A stretch of 64,000 nucleotides of DNA from Ricinus communis (GCF_019578655.1 NC_063257.1:1736001-1800000); one strand, 5' to 3'. Counted from the first letter of the stretch, positions 1-14,599 are shown. Translations and numbers: made by a program. The notes: generated by a model not told the origin, from the sequence alone.

Positions 1-2356
1 ATGTGCCAAAGAGCTATTCTCTGAATATGTTTAAAGACTTCGTTCCTATGTCTGTTTTTTCTGAGACAACCCAAGGTGAGTTTCTACTTCATATCGTTTG
101 AATGATTAGTTTGATGGGTTTTAATTGCGCTAATCTTGTAATCGGTAACCCAGGATGCATGTAGTTAGGGAAATTTTGTATGCTGCGGGTTTTCATGGAT
201 GATTCCTTTTGCTTCTACCATATTTACCTGCCTATTGTTTTCTCGACAATATGTTCAAATTCACATTGCTTTGTAGCGTAAGCGTGGAACATTGATGTTA
301 TCATTAGACATTGCAACTTACAGAAGTATAAACATGGGGCTTCATTTTTCTTTTAACATGGAGTTATTATCTATACTGCAAAGCATTGTAATTCTATTGT
401 TTTGTGGATGATTGATGACTGTAAATTCTAATTATAACTGTTTGCTCAAGTATTTAACATTGGTGGACTTGAACCATTTGTCCCCATAACTGACATGCCA
501 GGTTTTCTGTAGTTGAAGTTCCTAAAAACATATTTGTATTGTCTAACCTTAGTTTTCTGATGTTTTTGAGAGTTGAGTGATAAAAGTGGCAGCATAATGT
601 CTCTTAGCCAGCAGGAGCAAGGTCAGGTGGGAATGAAAGATTGAGCTCTGCATGTAGTTACTGGTTGAATGATAGGGTTACTTTTTGGTTTTGCAATTTC
701 TGGAATTTATTTGATTTGCTTTGATCCAACTGATATTGTTTCGTTCAAATTTTTGAAGGGTTATTCATTTCTCTTGTCCTCTGATGTTTACTAGTTGTAA
801 TTTTAGTTTGAATGCTATCACATGTGGTATTTATTCTGTATCCTACCAAAAAGTGATTAGGGCACCAATATTATGTTATTGTTAATTGTGGAAAGATGAC
901 TGGTGCAACTGTGAATTGCATCAACCATCTGGACTGTGTTAGCTTGACCTCTATCATGTTTAACTGGTTTAGTTATCTTTCAACAATCTCTTCTATTAGC
1001 ATACTAGTTGCGTACTGTGCTTAGCATACATCTTTGAGACTAGCCAACATGTTTTGTTTTTTTCTTTCCCATTCTCCCTGAACTGTTCAGTATCTTGTGG
1101 TGGTTCTAGGCTGTAGACATGTACAATTGCTTTTGCTTTTGCTGTTGCCCATAACAGTGCAAATTCATGTAAATAGATGAATCTTGCTTATCTTGGAGCT
1201 AATTTGCTATGCCTTATCCTGCACAACATGCACTTTATGGTTTTATAATTTTCTTTCTTGTTTATTCCTCTTACTTTGGGCTTTTTCCTGAAAGCAACAC
1301 GTTAAATATTTTACTTTTGCAGGAAGAGTTGCTATAGAAGGTAAAGTCGAACATAAATTTGACATGAAGCCCCATGAGGAGAACATGGAGGAGTATGGCA
1401 GATTATGCCGTGAAAGAACAAACAAGTCCATGATTAAGAATAGGCAAATACAGGTGAGGAATTTGGTTGTCCAATTCTAAGCCATGTTTGGTTACATATG
1501 ATTATGATATTTTTCTTTGCTTCCTTGATTTGAATACAAGGTAATTGACAATGACCGGGGAGTGCACATGAGACCCATGCCAGGGATGGTTGGCCTGATT
1601 TCATCTAGTTCCAAGGTATTGATATTCTCTCATCTCACGCTGTAACTTAGAAGTTGTGTAGCTTAGTTACTTTGCACATTATTTGAACTTGTAAAATTAA
1701 ACTAAATTATGATGAAAGTGGGAAAAGAGAATATGCTTTTGTTTGTATGCTTGTGCACTTGTTCCTTGAAGTATCTTATTTATCCAAAGATCAGTGGCCA
1801 TGGACAATTGTAAACTATTGTCAATTATTTGTGAGCAGGATAAGAAGAAAACAGCACCAGTTAAACAGTCAGACATGAAGAGAACTAGGAGGGATCGTGG
1901 GGAACTGGAGGATATCATGTTCAAGCTATTCGAAAGACAGCCAAATTGGGCCTTGAAACAACTTGTGCAAGAAACTGATCAACCTGCGGTGCGTCCTTTT
2001 CTTTGTTATATATTGAGGATCTACTTTCTGTGCTTGTCATTAAATAAATTTATTTGGGTTTTAAGTCACATTGGGCATCACAAGTCAGGGCAATAAATAT
2101 AATCATCTGCCAAAATGAATGGTGGTTGGCTGTGTTTCCTGAAGAAGGGGAAGAATTGGTTACATCACATGTGCTTATTATGATATTGTTTTTAAAAATA
2201 TTCATGTTGCAAACTTTGGGTATTTTGTTTATGCAGCAATTCTTGAAGGAGATACTGAATGAGCTTTGTGTGTACAATAAGCGTGGAACAAATCAGGGAA
2301 CTTATGAGCTTAAGCCAGAATATAAGAAATCTGCCGAGGATACAGGTGGTGATTAA
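1..2356 (+). CDS. Transcription initiation factor IIF subunit beta (RAP30-type), 5' part missing
   Basis: This is the small subunit of the general factor TFIIF, which escorts RNA polymerase II to the promoter in the nucleus. Exons are <1-75 (codons start at base 3), 1323-1453, 1541-1615, 1839-1988 and 2237-2356. All introns are GT-AG and all junctions keep frame, giving the last ~182 residues. Plant TFIIF-beta is about 260 residues, so roughly 80 N-terminal residues lie off the left edge. Recognisable pieces are VPKSYSLNMFKDF at the start, the linker with GVHMRPMPGM, the basic stretch KRTRRDRGELED, and the C-terminal winged-helix DNA-binding part starting around LFERQPNWALKQL and ending near GTYELKPEYKKS. 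The stop is the TAA at 2354-2356. The first intron seen here is long (76-1322) and contains no coding signal. Identification is secure because the C-terminal region is very conserved in plants. In Arabidopsis the matching gene (AT1G75510, from memory) sits next to WAT1, as here. Confidence 0.95.
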
Positions 2357-4802
2357 ATATCTGACGGTGCAAGGTATTTTCATTTTCTTAACAGACAAAG
2401 CTGATTAAAATGCATTAAAGAGAGGAAAAAGTTTATGGGATGGGGTGGTGGTGGTAGTGGTGGGCGGATGGTGTCGTTGTCACAGACAAGGTTAGCAACA
2501 AGTGAAGAATTGTAGCTGGGATAGGAGTGGAGGTGTCGTATTCTCAGATAGCGGCACTGGTGCTGACGTTTCTTTAGCAGAGCCATTGTTAATTCAACAG
2601 GTGAAGACTATAGGAAATGTTCAAAAAAAGAAACGAAAAAGAAATGAAAATAAGACTAGAGGAATAAGATTCAGCATTGTTTAAACCATCTGTTTGATCT
2701 GCAGCATGATAACTTGCTTCTGAACTTCGGATGTCGATTGTTAAAAATGAATTAATTTCCTGAGGCGTTATCTGCGCGTAGCAGCTGGGAACTGGATCCC
2801 TCTTAATACAGCATTATCTTTAGTTAAACCTACTTAATGGAGCATTATTTATTAGGGAATTTTATTGTAGTTTTTGCATGAAACACGATGAGGACTGTCG
2901 TAGTTTTCTTCGGCAGGTCCATTGCAATTGAGTTACTTAAAACGATTATTATTTAGTAATACTCTCTGCATCCGAATTCAGTAGAAAGATCTTAACCTTT
3001 CAAATTATGTCCCATCCCAGTCTATCAATTTAATATCGGTCCATTATCACTAAGATTGTATGGTGTATAAAGTATATCGTGTTCTTATTTGATCCTAATT
3101 ACTAAATACAATGGGGCCAAATTTAGAGTGAAATGTACTGGGCCTAATTTATGTATTGTATACACTGCATACCCGTAAGATATAAAAAGTTGCGCTAAAA
3201 AGGCCCAAATATACACATCTTTCTGGAGAAAAGAAATGCGAGTGCAGGAGGGATATTGTCACGCATTCCGCAAGGAAAGCATGACTAAAGATTTTTCAAG
3301 TATCTTGCTAGTGTTCATGGAATTAAGTCTACTAGTGTTTAAAATAAAAATTAAAGTCTCCAGCCCAATAATAGATTAAAGCTCAACAATATGAAGTTAG
3401 TCTGTTCGAAATTTTCAAATTAATGAGAGTATCTTACACTTAAATGTTAGATAGTAACCCATATATTGAGTCTTTAGCAGTTGAATTGTGAATAATTGAC
3501 AAGCATCCTGCATATATTTTATATATACTGTCCAAACCCATGGGCGTATGCAAGAATTTTCCCCATGTCATCATGTCACTAACGAATAACACATCTAACA
3601 ATTATCATTCGAGATAATTATAAAGACAGAATCCTCTATTACATTATATTTGATTAAAATTCATAAAATTTATAAAATTTATATACTCTGCACAAAAATA
3701 ATAATTAATTTAATATTTTATATAATCATATTTATATAAAATTGGTTATATTAAAATTAAATTATGACAAAATAAATAAAGTTTTTATATGAATTCTATA
3801 TCAATAATTTGATAACACTAAAATATATATTTTTAAATTTAGTATTTTATCTTTTCTATTATAATTTTCATTAAATAAAATAAATTTTTAATAAATTTAA
3901 ATTAAATATAATCTTGGCATGCATAGCTAATAGCGAATAAAGCAATATAAATTCAATAACTTATGATGCCCATGGCCGCTCTTTTCTTGAGTATCAACAT
4001 CTTCGATTTCCATGCAAATGTAACGTCAATGTCAATTTCTATCAAAATTATTCAATTATGGTCGCGTTGCTCCTAAGTATATGTCCGTTCATTAGTTATT
4101 TACTCGTGCGTTGTACGATTATTATTATTATTTTGATTATAAAATAAAATTGATAGATATATTTTAATATTTTTTAATATTTATTTATTTATAATATTTT
4201 AAAAAATAATAGTAAATTAACTATTTTTAAATATCTTTTTTAATTTTTTTAATTTTAAGACTTTATTGATGTAATACTATAAAAGTTATTTTAAAAATAT
4301 TTATTAATTAATTTTAGTATTATATAACTTAATATTATAATTGATATTACTATTTCTTAGGGTTAAAAATTATTATATAATTAAAAAATTAATTTATTAT
4401 TAAATATAATATTAAAAATATAATTTAAAATGTTATTTTCTAAAATTAAAATTATTATCTAATTAAAAATTAATTTATTAGTTAATATAATATTAAAATA
4501 TAATTAATATGCTATTTTTAGAATAAAATTAGCATCATTATCTTAATAGAAAACTATTTATTAGTTAATATAATATTAAACTACTTAATATATTATTCCT
4601 TAGCATTAAACTCAGTGTTTAATTAGGAGTGTAATTTATTAATCAATAAATTAATAGAAAAACTATAAAATTACACATATAAACTTGAATTTCTATGTGT
4701 TAAAAATAGTACATATGTCAAAATAAAAATCATACGTCTCAAAAATTAAGCAAATATGTCAAAAAAATTTTAGGTCTCAAAACTTAATATATATATATAT
4801 AG

Positions 4803-4818
4803 ATTATTATTATTATTA

Positions 4819-4851
<33 letters not shown>

Positions 4852-4866
4852 TATTATTATTTTTTT
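4803..4866. repeat. (ATT)n microsatellite, first array
   Basis: This is an imperfect ATT/TTA array with two ATTT interruptions, ending in a run of T. It sits directly after a short TA run at 4785-4799. Confidence 0.9.
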
Positions 4867-4920
4867 GGTTTATAGACAAGAGAAGTTTACCTTGAGACAT
4901 TGTCCAACTTCTCTCAAAGG

Positions 4921-4965
4921 ATTATTATTATTATTATTATTATTGTTATTATTATTATTATTATT
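4921..4965. repeat. (ATT)n microsatellite, second array
   Basis: This is a second ATT array with one TTG interruption. It is separated from the first by 54 bp of non-repetitive sequence. Confidence 0.9.
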
Positions 4966-7900
4966 TAAGGGCTAAAAGACAAAAATTGAGGCAACTAATT
5001 TATAATATCGTTGATCAAGTAAAACATCAAGGCAAATAGAGAAAGCGATCCCTTGAATGAAAGATTATAATAGTAATCTTGGAATCTAAAACACTATACT
5101 GATGTAGTGGGAGTTGCTTTCAAGCACACCGTATAAATACACACACACATAAAGTCTTCAAAAACAATTTTGGATATAATCCATGTGATAGTATGAAGGC
5201 TAATATAAGCTAATTAGTTGCATGGTTTTCGTGATGATATGACTAGACGTACATGTGCCAAGCAACTTGATCCTCTCTTATTGACAAGAAGATGTTCCCC
5301 GCAGGAAACCACAAGTGTGCGAGCCTCATTGAGTAGATGTTGAATAAGCAACAACATCTTCAAGGCCAGATAAAATATGAGCTCTTGTCTGCTGTAAATG
5401 GCCACTAATGTGTCGCCCACTGATCCTGCCGGTTAGACCCACGCCAGTAAGCAACGAAATGAAACGATTCTTGAAAGTGACCATCTGGGAATCTTCTTCG
5501 TCACCTTTGGAAGATTTTCTACATTTGGCATATATTTCTCTTAAAGATTCGAATGTTATCTTCTCAAAGTTAAATGAGCGTGCAGTTGAACAAATTCATC
5601 AACTTGGGTAACTTGGTATTTTGGTGTTGGTTTTATGGGGTACCCCAGCTAAGGGACCCTTTCTTTCTCTTTTTTCCTACACAAATGGTGTAAATTTAAA
5701 GAAAAATTGTTAATGGAGACATTGTCACTCTCCCATGGACGTGGATATTTATACATCTAGTAGGATACAGATCAATAAATGAAGAGAGAGATTAGAGATT
5801 AGTGCCAAAGAATGATTTGATTTTAGGGTTATAAATAGGAGGACCAGTGATACGTTCCATCCATGATCCATGGTGAGATGAAACGTAGCTATCTTATTCC
5901 TATTACAAATTTATTTTTGTAATTTGAGTTGTTCTTTTTTGTTCTTGAATGAGGCCCAGAAATCATTTGCCGTGAGAAGAAAATGGGTTCTGGTGGAAAT
6001 AATAGGGTATATGCTGCAAGATTAAGACAGGCGTTGACGCTGTCTGGTTTCATCCGGGGGTTTTACATGTTTTATATTTGACGGATGTCTCACCTAGGTG
6101 TTCGAAAGTGAAGATTCATTAATTTGCATAAGTGGAAATCTCCATATATATGTATTGTGGTTAGGGCACATTTGGTTCTGATGACAAGATAACTAAGGGT
6201 CATATAATATATAGTCTTTATTTTGATTGAAGCTTTTGCAAAGATGACTAGGGTCAATTATTGGCAGATAATACTGGAGATGGACTGCCCAACTATAGCT
6301 AGCCCCTTATTCCTTTGATGGCCAAGTTTACTTTCCTAAGCTTTGCCCTTTCTTCAACAGAAGCAGGACATGCTACTGATCACAATTATCGTTAGTCGCT
6401 GCAAAAGGCTTTGCAGTGATATATGCTCATGCTCGCAGAAAATATATTCGTGTTCCTTGAAATGATAAGAAACATCGTATAGTCACTCGAGGATGTCTCA
6501 ATTGTCTTCTAAATATAGACTGTTGTATCATAGATATTTTTCAAATTCTATCGACATAGTGGCATGAAATCATTAAGATTCTTAATCATTAAACATGGGG
6601 TTTTACTCTTCGACATGAATACTATTGTAGAAAGCAATATTTTGTTTTTTCGTTTTTCTTTTTCTAAAGATCTGTTTCATTTTTTATAATTAGCAACAAG
6701 CAATCTTTATCGCATATATACATGTGGCATTGATGAAGGTCTTTTAAGAAACAATAAGTTGGCTGTAAACTTTTCTATTACATTTGAGTAGTTTGTATCT
6801 GTGATAGAAATAATATGAGACCGGATATATATCAAACATTATGGGAAGAAAAGGTGCAAATAAGCCCAATCAGTTACTCGAAAAATACTAGAGATTAATT
6901 CAGTTTTAATTGAGTCAAGTTGGAACTATATTTAAACACTTTATTGAATGGAATTCGACCTTTTAATACTCGGATCCAGAAATTTGCAAAGTGTAATTAA
7001 GCTTTACTATTTTATTATACTAAAAGTTTATTCTAGTTCAATTGAGCATATTCAAATTCAATTTAAAGGTTTTAATTTTTTTAATATAAAATATCTAAAT
7101 TGAGTTTGAGCTCTTTGAGTGTTGAAATGAGTCGAGTTCAAATCAAACTGATCTCGAGTTAAATTCTAGATTTTATAATTGAGTTGAACTTGAATTTAAT
7201 ATTTCTCACTTGGATTTAATTTAATTATGTTAAAAGTAAATATTTTTTCAGTGAATATAAAAGTTTGTATATTTACATATATAGAAAGGATAAGATGAGA
7301 AAAAGGATTATTTTCAAAGTTATTGATTGTTTTGAACGAATTTTAAAATTTAAATTAAACTCTACATAACCGTATGAGAGCTCTTGATATTCTAATCCTT
7401 GGTATCTATCTGTTGAGGAAGATTTTGTGGACATCTTACGAACATATAGAAGGTAAAGATAAACAAAAGCCGAAAAGAAGAAAAGAGAAAAAGAAGCAAA
7501 CAAACTGGGCAAGACAGTCAATTTAAATGACTCTCATTTGGGGCGTAACCATAATTAAGAAAGGAAGGTTTTTTTTTTTTTTTATGGAGTCGAAAAGGGG
7601 AAAACTGACAGGGAGTGATGCATCATAAAATTGATGAAAACCTTTTGTTTAGATGGGAGTAAATAAATGTAAATGGAACCTATCTAATCATGTTGAAAAA
7701 GGGATGTGAAATTTAATTTATATTAACCAGATATCCATGTGTTGAGTGTGGTGGTGGGTGGAATCACTTTATGTAGCAAAAGAGCCAAACAAAAGCAATA
7801 AAGAAGGGCAGTAGTAGTGCGTTTATCTTGTAGCTAGTGAGTGAACATAAATTGAAAAGAAAAGAGCCAATCCACATAAAGTTGCAGAGATCTTTCCAAA

Positions 7901-9159
7901 GGAAGGTAGCTGCTTGCCTGTTGGTTTGCTTCTAATATCTCATTCTCACTTCACTTATCAATGCTAAGAGATACCATTTTCTAACTCTTGGTGGTTGTTT
8001 ATTGTCCCAAAAGCAATCCATCAATATGGAAAGATATTAAAAAAAGAAAAAGCGTATATTAGCTTCTATTTGGAAGTAGGGCTTCAATGAAAAATGCCCT
8101 AACCTAACCTATTCTTCTAGTGATGCATCATTCACATATTTGTGATTTTGCCATGTTTTTGATGTTTGGAAAAGAATATCCATTTCCTCATCTCATTTCT
8201 CATCAAGATTAAAACATAATTATAATAAAAATATCTACTTTCCTTCTTCCTTTTCATTTTTCTTTATCATTATTTCAAATAATAAAATAAAATTTTACCG
8301 GTCCAATTTTAGTTTAAACTACACAATATAATATTTAAAAAATAAATATAATTCGTTAATCATATGATAAAACTTTATCCAATCTCATCATAGAAGGGGA
8401 TTTTTCAACAAATAGAAAGGTGCCTAGCTAGGCTATTAGTTTGGGCATCATTGATTTAGCTTATTGTTAAATTAGTAACTTAAGGGCAAGATGGTGCCTA
8501 GAATATAAATATACAGTTCAAATATCGTATCAATCAAGGCCACATGAAATGCTATGTGACTCTTCGAGGATTAGCAATGCATGGGAAAAGCAAATAAAGG
8601 GCATAAGATTAGGTACTTACACACATGATTGATCCCATCTTATGGCTTTCCACTAGCATACCTGATTCCACACTACTCAAAGTACTCCTCCTCTATATTC
8701 TTCTCTTACTTCTTTGTGGAAATGAAGAATGTTTTCAGATCTATAAGATTCCTAATGTATTAAAAGATATAGCTTAGAGTTTTCGCAAAAGGATAATTTT
8801 CTATTTGAATTTCACTATCTCTCATTTTCAAATTAATAAATTCATAGATATAATTTTAATCTTTACAAATGATAATTTTTTTCTAAATTGATTTTTGAAA
8901 TTCCTCACTGAGATTCCTCCAACCAAATATTGCAAATTTCAAGAGCTTCTAGATTAAAATTAAATCTTCAATTACTAATCAGAGAGTGATTGATTAATAT
9001 TTTCATTCATAAGATTTGATAAAATCTTCAGATATTCGTTCATTTTTATAAAGACTAATAAAAATTATTACTTTTAGTAAAAAAATAATTGTTGTTTCGT
9101 CTCCTATTATATAATTGATAGTTGATTAAGTTTTCGATGGAAAAAAATAATTATTGATC

Positions 9160-9700
9160 CAATTATTGATGTAACAATAAAAACATAAGAGAAACTACAG
9201 TTTTTGATAACTATGTACAAAAACTCACCTAGTCCAATTAGCATGAGGAGATCTGAACAATACAAAATAGTGACAGGGCAATGTTCAAGTCATGCGTGGA
9301 CAAGAATATCTAACTAGGAAGAAGTTCCGAAAAACATGCGCATTTCATTATCCTAGGAATCAAATTTGAACAAGATAGAGGAAAAGAATCCAATTGCAAG
9401 ACTAACTTTCTACTTACTAGGAGAGAAGTCCTATTCTTAAACGAATAAGGACCAACTTAACACTATATAAGGGGTTGTGCCCCATGAAATGAGGTATGTT
9501 GCATTCACTGTACAACTACATAATCTTCATCTTGTATTCCTAAATTTCTAACTTAAGCATCCGAGTGGATCTGAAGAATTCATCTTGTTGATTTTGTTGT
9601 TCACTCATCTATATGTATATTCTTTTAAGGATCATCGTGTCAGGTATTCATCAATTTTGATAGGTGATTCATCAGTTTTCAATATTGAATAAAAGTAAGT
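9160..9700 (+). repeat. Possible decayed gypsy-type solo LTR
   Basis: The segment has a TATA-like ACTATATAAGGGG at 9461-9473 and, about 80 bp later, ACTTAAGCATCCGAGTGG at 9550-9567. The second resembles the ACTTGAGCATCGGAGTG signature near the R/U5 part of many plant Ty3/gypsy LTRs. No internal gag-pol region lies on either side, so if it is an LTR it is solitary. I could not fix TG...CA ends or a target-site duplication, so the limits are approximate. Confidence 0.3.
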
Positions 9701-12700
9701 TTCTACATAATAGAAGTACCTAATGAATCACTTCACATTCTTGTAAGAATATTCGCAATAGCTGTAGAGATAAAGACCTGACTGCAAAACTAATGCTAAG
9801 AAATGCTTGATTCCTTATTGAACTGACAATGGCTGTTTCAAATAGTCTTACACTGATTAACTAAACATAAGAAAAATAGCCAAGAAAATAATTAAACAAA
9901 AACGTAAATACTGCAAATCAGATTCCTAGAGATTAGGACTTATTGAAACCAAATTGAGAGACTCCTAAAAGCTAGCAACTACCCATAACAAACAAAGACC
10001 TTTTCAATAGCAGTTAAAAGAAAAAAAGAGAAAAAAAGGCATACATAAGATATTAAATATGAAAAATTCTTGTTAAAACTTGATGTATTTCCACACCTAT
10101 ATACCAAACTGATAGATGAATGATACATATTTATTAATTTAAAATAATAAAATATGTGTTAATCATCTAATACTAAAGTGAAATATTTTTATATATGTGT
10201 TACTTTTTTTTAGAATGCATACCTATGTAGGTAAGAATTTTCCATCAGATAAAGATTATTTGGACCAACTAAGGACTCAAATATATGAGTTATCACCCCC
10301 ACCAGGTCATGCATACAATTCGGGTTGCACCTTTATCATCTATTCCATGTAAAGTCAATATCATCTAGACTGTGCAACTGATTGATCATGTAATGTTGCA
10401 CTCAAGGATATGAACTCACATATTACTGTTGAATTAAAGCTTTCAATTGAAATTGTTGCTCGATATTAAAAACGTAGATTAAAACTTATTTATTTAAATT
10501 TTTTATTTTTTTTAGTTTTTTATACTTTTGAAATATTATCAACTTATTTGATTTTTGTCAAAAGCAATTTTGAAAATAAAAACAAAGCGATTTTACCCAT
10601 TAGAATTTGAAACAAAACCAAGGTTTAAGTAGGGGCTTTAGTTGCTTACCAACAAGATGCATATGCAGTGTCTTATCATAGAGTTTTCCAAATCCGAAGG
10701 GAATGGACCAGCAAGCAAATTAAAAGGAGAAGATCTTTTTATATATCTTTTAGCTTTTTGAAATGTAAGGAGATACTAATTAATGGTTAGATTCATGTAA
10801 AGAGAACTGAGATTGAAGGTGACTCAACACCAGCAAGCAAATGCGATTGGAAGCATCAAAGCCAGAGCCAGCCTTTGTCCATGCAAAATTAATGGGAACA
10901 TAAAGCCTCAGGTTGTCCTCAAAGTGCTCAACATATATAACCCTAACCATTCCAGAATCAATTCAACTTCCTCATGATTCCTGCTCACAATTTTTCAAGC
11001 TTCAAGTCTTAATCATGGATGCTTAGCTTATCTGATTTTGTTAATTCTAGAATTCTTTTTCATTCGAATAAACGTGCGCACTTAGAATGCATTTTGAAAG
11101 TGAAAGAGCTTAAGCAGATTTAACTTAAATTTACTTAATACATCAACTACTGATACTGTTACAGTTAATTTGTAGCAGAAAAAAACATTATAATTAACTG
11201 GCAATAATATGCATTAATTAGGAATCTCGGTGCATGCCTGCGTGCCTGCATTCATAATTAAAGTGGCATTGTTACGCATGAGATTTTGATTATGCTAAAA
11301 ACACCCTTTCTCTAATTTTCCTAAATAAATTTCCTTTTCTTTTTTCTACAAGTTTGGTAAGTTAAGAACTGATGAATTGATTAATCAATTAGTTTCCATC
11401 AGAAAATGAAGTTTAAGAAGGAACACCACATGCTGATACTGAGCCCTAGTTAACAAAGGAGGGGATATTATATGAGATCTTCCAATGGTACGATTCATGG
11501 ACCATACCCCCTTGCTGTCAAGGTGCCATGTGTCTATTCTGCACATGTGATGTTGGTGTCACCAATGGCAAGATACCCCCATCCAAAATTTTATGAACAG
11601 TGATCTAACTCTAAGGGTAATTGCTTTCTCCGTTTCTATACGCATTTTTGCCCGAATAAAAAGGGATGGATATTCTCTAGTGAACTAAATTTCAAGGTGG
11701 TATCTTTCCTCTTTTTATATGCACAGCCAGAATCATACAAAAAAAATGGACATCCACCATACTTAATTTACTATTTTCCAATATATGTTGACATACCCTT
11801 TTTTTTTCTTTTAAAAAAATGTTATTCGGGTTAAATGAATTCAAGCTTAATTCGGGTCGCAATATATTTCTCACATACTAATTTTGTGCTTTTATGAATT
11901 ATTTTATGAGCATAGCCACTGATATTATACTATGAAAATGCATTAAAAATAAATGTATTCATCAAATTTATTAAGATAGTGGAAACTTATTATGAATAAT
12001 AAGTTGGTAGCTTAAAAGCTATGAATAAAAAAATCAAATAAAAGGACAAAATAATTAAAGCAAGAACGAGAATTCCATGTCTGGGTTCACTTTTTCAAGA
12101 AAATGTGAAAAAGAAATTAAGGTTTAAAGGCGAAGAAAAAGGGGAAATAAAAAAAGAAAAAAGAAAAAGAGAAAAGGTAATATAAAACTAAGAGTCAAAG
12201 GAGTCGACTCAAAAACCCTCGACCAATCACAGACTTTGAAGATTCTCTCGTGCTGTAACATAAAAAATATATACTTTTCTTTCAAAAATAAAAAGAAGGA
12301 GATTCTCTCGTGCAAAGAAAATCTACAAAATAGCTGTCAGGCATGTACTTATGTAACCCTAAAGAGAATGAAGCTTTGCAAATGCAATTAAGATACCAAC
12401 TGGACTGGTCAGGGTGGTGTCCGACCGATTCATGCAGGCCGGGTCAGACCCAAATTAATCACCTTATTATTATTATTATAATGGCTTTAATATGTTAATA
12501 GTCTTGCTAAAAACTTATTATAGATTTTTTTGTAAAAGCCATTTGGCTGTCAGATGAAAACACTTTCTGAAGATGAAAAAGGCTAAGTATAATTCTTTCT
12601 GGACAGGGGGCCTCTTTTTTTGAATTTTAGAATGATGATGGTCTCAATTGATGGGGGGCAACATGTCTCTTAAAGCAAAGTTACTCACTCCATTTCAGAA

Positions 12701-13561
12701 CAAAAATAAAATTTACATTTATGCACACTTTGGAAGTGGAAAACCTTAGTGGAAACGATTCATTTGGTCCCTTAAGATGATGATCAACACTCTTATAAAC
12801 ACTAATAATAATAATCATCAAGTATATCCATTAATTCTCTTTATTAATTCATCTGAATATTCAAGCCTTTTAGATTAAAGGGTTTCCATCTTTTCTTTTC
12901 TATATTGCTATTGCTCCAGAAAAAAAGGACCATAAAAAAGATGGATTCCTTCTGTTGTCTGCTACCTTTTCTTTTTTAATTTATACTGTATGGTCCTCTA
13001 TTAAAGTTATGTACGATTTGCTTCTTCCCTGGACAATTTAATGGGGGGTCTCTCTTTCCTCTTTCTTATTTTTTGGTGTTAGTGGTGAGCCCTCCAATCT
13101 CTAAAGGGAAGCTCTTTACAATCTGATTTTACGTCAATTCCTTAACACTTTCATTTTTTCTTTCAATTACTTGGGAACTTTATTTGCATAGTCTTAGACA
13201 CGCCAATGCGCTTCAAATGAGTAATTATTACATCTTATTGTAGTATATGGTAAGCTAATTATTTTGTTTATGTATGTATGCATCATTTTCAAAAAAAAAA
13301 GATTAAAAAAAAAATACAAATAAGCCATGATACAGCATATCATGCAAATGCATGAATTCTATAATACGAGGTAGCTTTATGTATTTCAGCAATATAAATA
13401 GGATATAGATATTGAAACCTATTAAACCGACAACAATTAATAAATTCACATATGTATTAAATTTTTATGCAATCAAGTTTACTTAAGTCAAATTTTAGAA
13501 ATCCTTGCCAAGAAATGTGATAAAAATTATGTAAATCCTACCAGAATCCAATCGCTTATAT

Positions 13562-13567
<6 letters not shown>

Positions 13568-13624
<57 letters not shown>
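13568..13624. repeat. (TA)n followed by (GA)n
   Basis: About 47 bp of pure TA dinucleotides run directly into five GA units. It lies about 1 kb upstream of the WAT1 TATA box. Confidence 0.95.
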
Positions 13625-14599
13625 TCTTCTTGTATTCCATATAAACTCAAGCCATCCATCTGAAATGTTTCTCATCTTTTCTTTCTCAGAAAAACAAAAG
13701 ATAAACTTATAGAGATAGTCGTCATTTTAAATTCTTAATTAATTCAAAAAAATATTCCAATTCATGAATTATATCGGAAATCATCAAGTATTTGGTGATG
13801 GACATCAAACAGACAAACTTTTGAACAAGAAATGTGTTAAATGTCTTTCACCATAATTGGGTATATGATACTGTTATTTTTTCTCGGAATATAAAAGTTT
13901 TGACCATTGCCTTTGTAGATTATTTAACATGAATTATTATTATTTGTTTTTTTAATCTAATACTAAAGTTGATTACAGATTGAAATTATTCCAACGAAAT
14001 ATTTGTATTTTTTCTTATTATTTTTGTTATGTTTAACAGTTATATAATGCGTGTTTTCTTTCATAAAGTGCAACATATAATAGTAGATAGAAGAATAAGT
14101 AAATATAAAGGAAAAATAGAAATAGTAAAGGTAAACCTAGCGCAAGGGCAGTAGTGTGGGCATGAAAGAAAGGTTTGATAGGGGATGAGATATTGAGAAA
14201 GCATGGGGTACCCACCAGCACCAGGGCACCACCTCCACTCGTGCGCGCTATCTATCAATGGCGGCTCATCCCTTCTTTGCCTCATTTATCATCATTAATG
14301 GCATGGTGCCAAAACAGTACCCTGGTTCATACTTACTCCCTCACGTATTATTAGCTAGCTAGCTACAACTATTAATTTAGGGCTGTCTTGTCATCTGATG
14401 GGGATCGTGTTGAATATAGAAGAATGTGGGAGACAACCCAAAAACATTTTCAAGTCTATCAACAATTGACACTACTTCTTTTAAGGGTCCTTTTGTGGGT
14501 CCCTCAGTTAACTAGGTAGGTCCCTTTAATTTGTGGGGCCACACCCTCCTCAGTCCATATTACACGCCTTTGCCCTTTCTTTCTTCACTCCGTCCAAAC

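Larger units (their letters stand above)
2357..14599. other. Long gene-poor intergenic region
   Basis: About 12 kb lies between TFIIF-beta and WAT1. The first few hundred bases are probably the TFIIF-beta 3' UTR and contain a GT/GG-rich tract near 2440-2465. From about 3620 to 4800 the DNA is extremely AT-rich. I see no multi-exon gene here on either strand. The only coding-like stretch is an 89-codon open frame on the minus strand at 5326-5595 without an early ATG. Around 9200-9700 there is a segment resembling the end of a gypsy LTR. Around 6880-7240 there are short repeats of the GAGTT/AACTC type often seen in decayed plant DNA transposons. The remainder shows no recognisable feature. I found no tRNA and no known plant microRNA sequence by eye. 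Confidence 0.6.

Noticed and set aside
5405..5425. Sequence resembling the start of 18S rRNA (TGATCCTGCCGGT)
   Set aside because: The match is only about a dozen bases and the following sequence is not ribosomal.
5803..5827. TGCCAAAGAATGATTTGA resembling miR399
   Set aside because: It needs an insertion and several mismatches, and no complementary arm is nearby.
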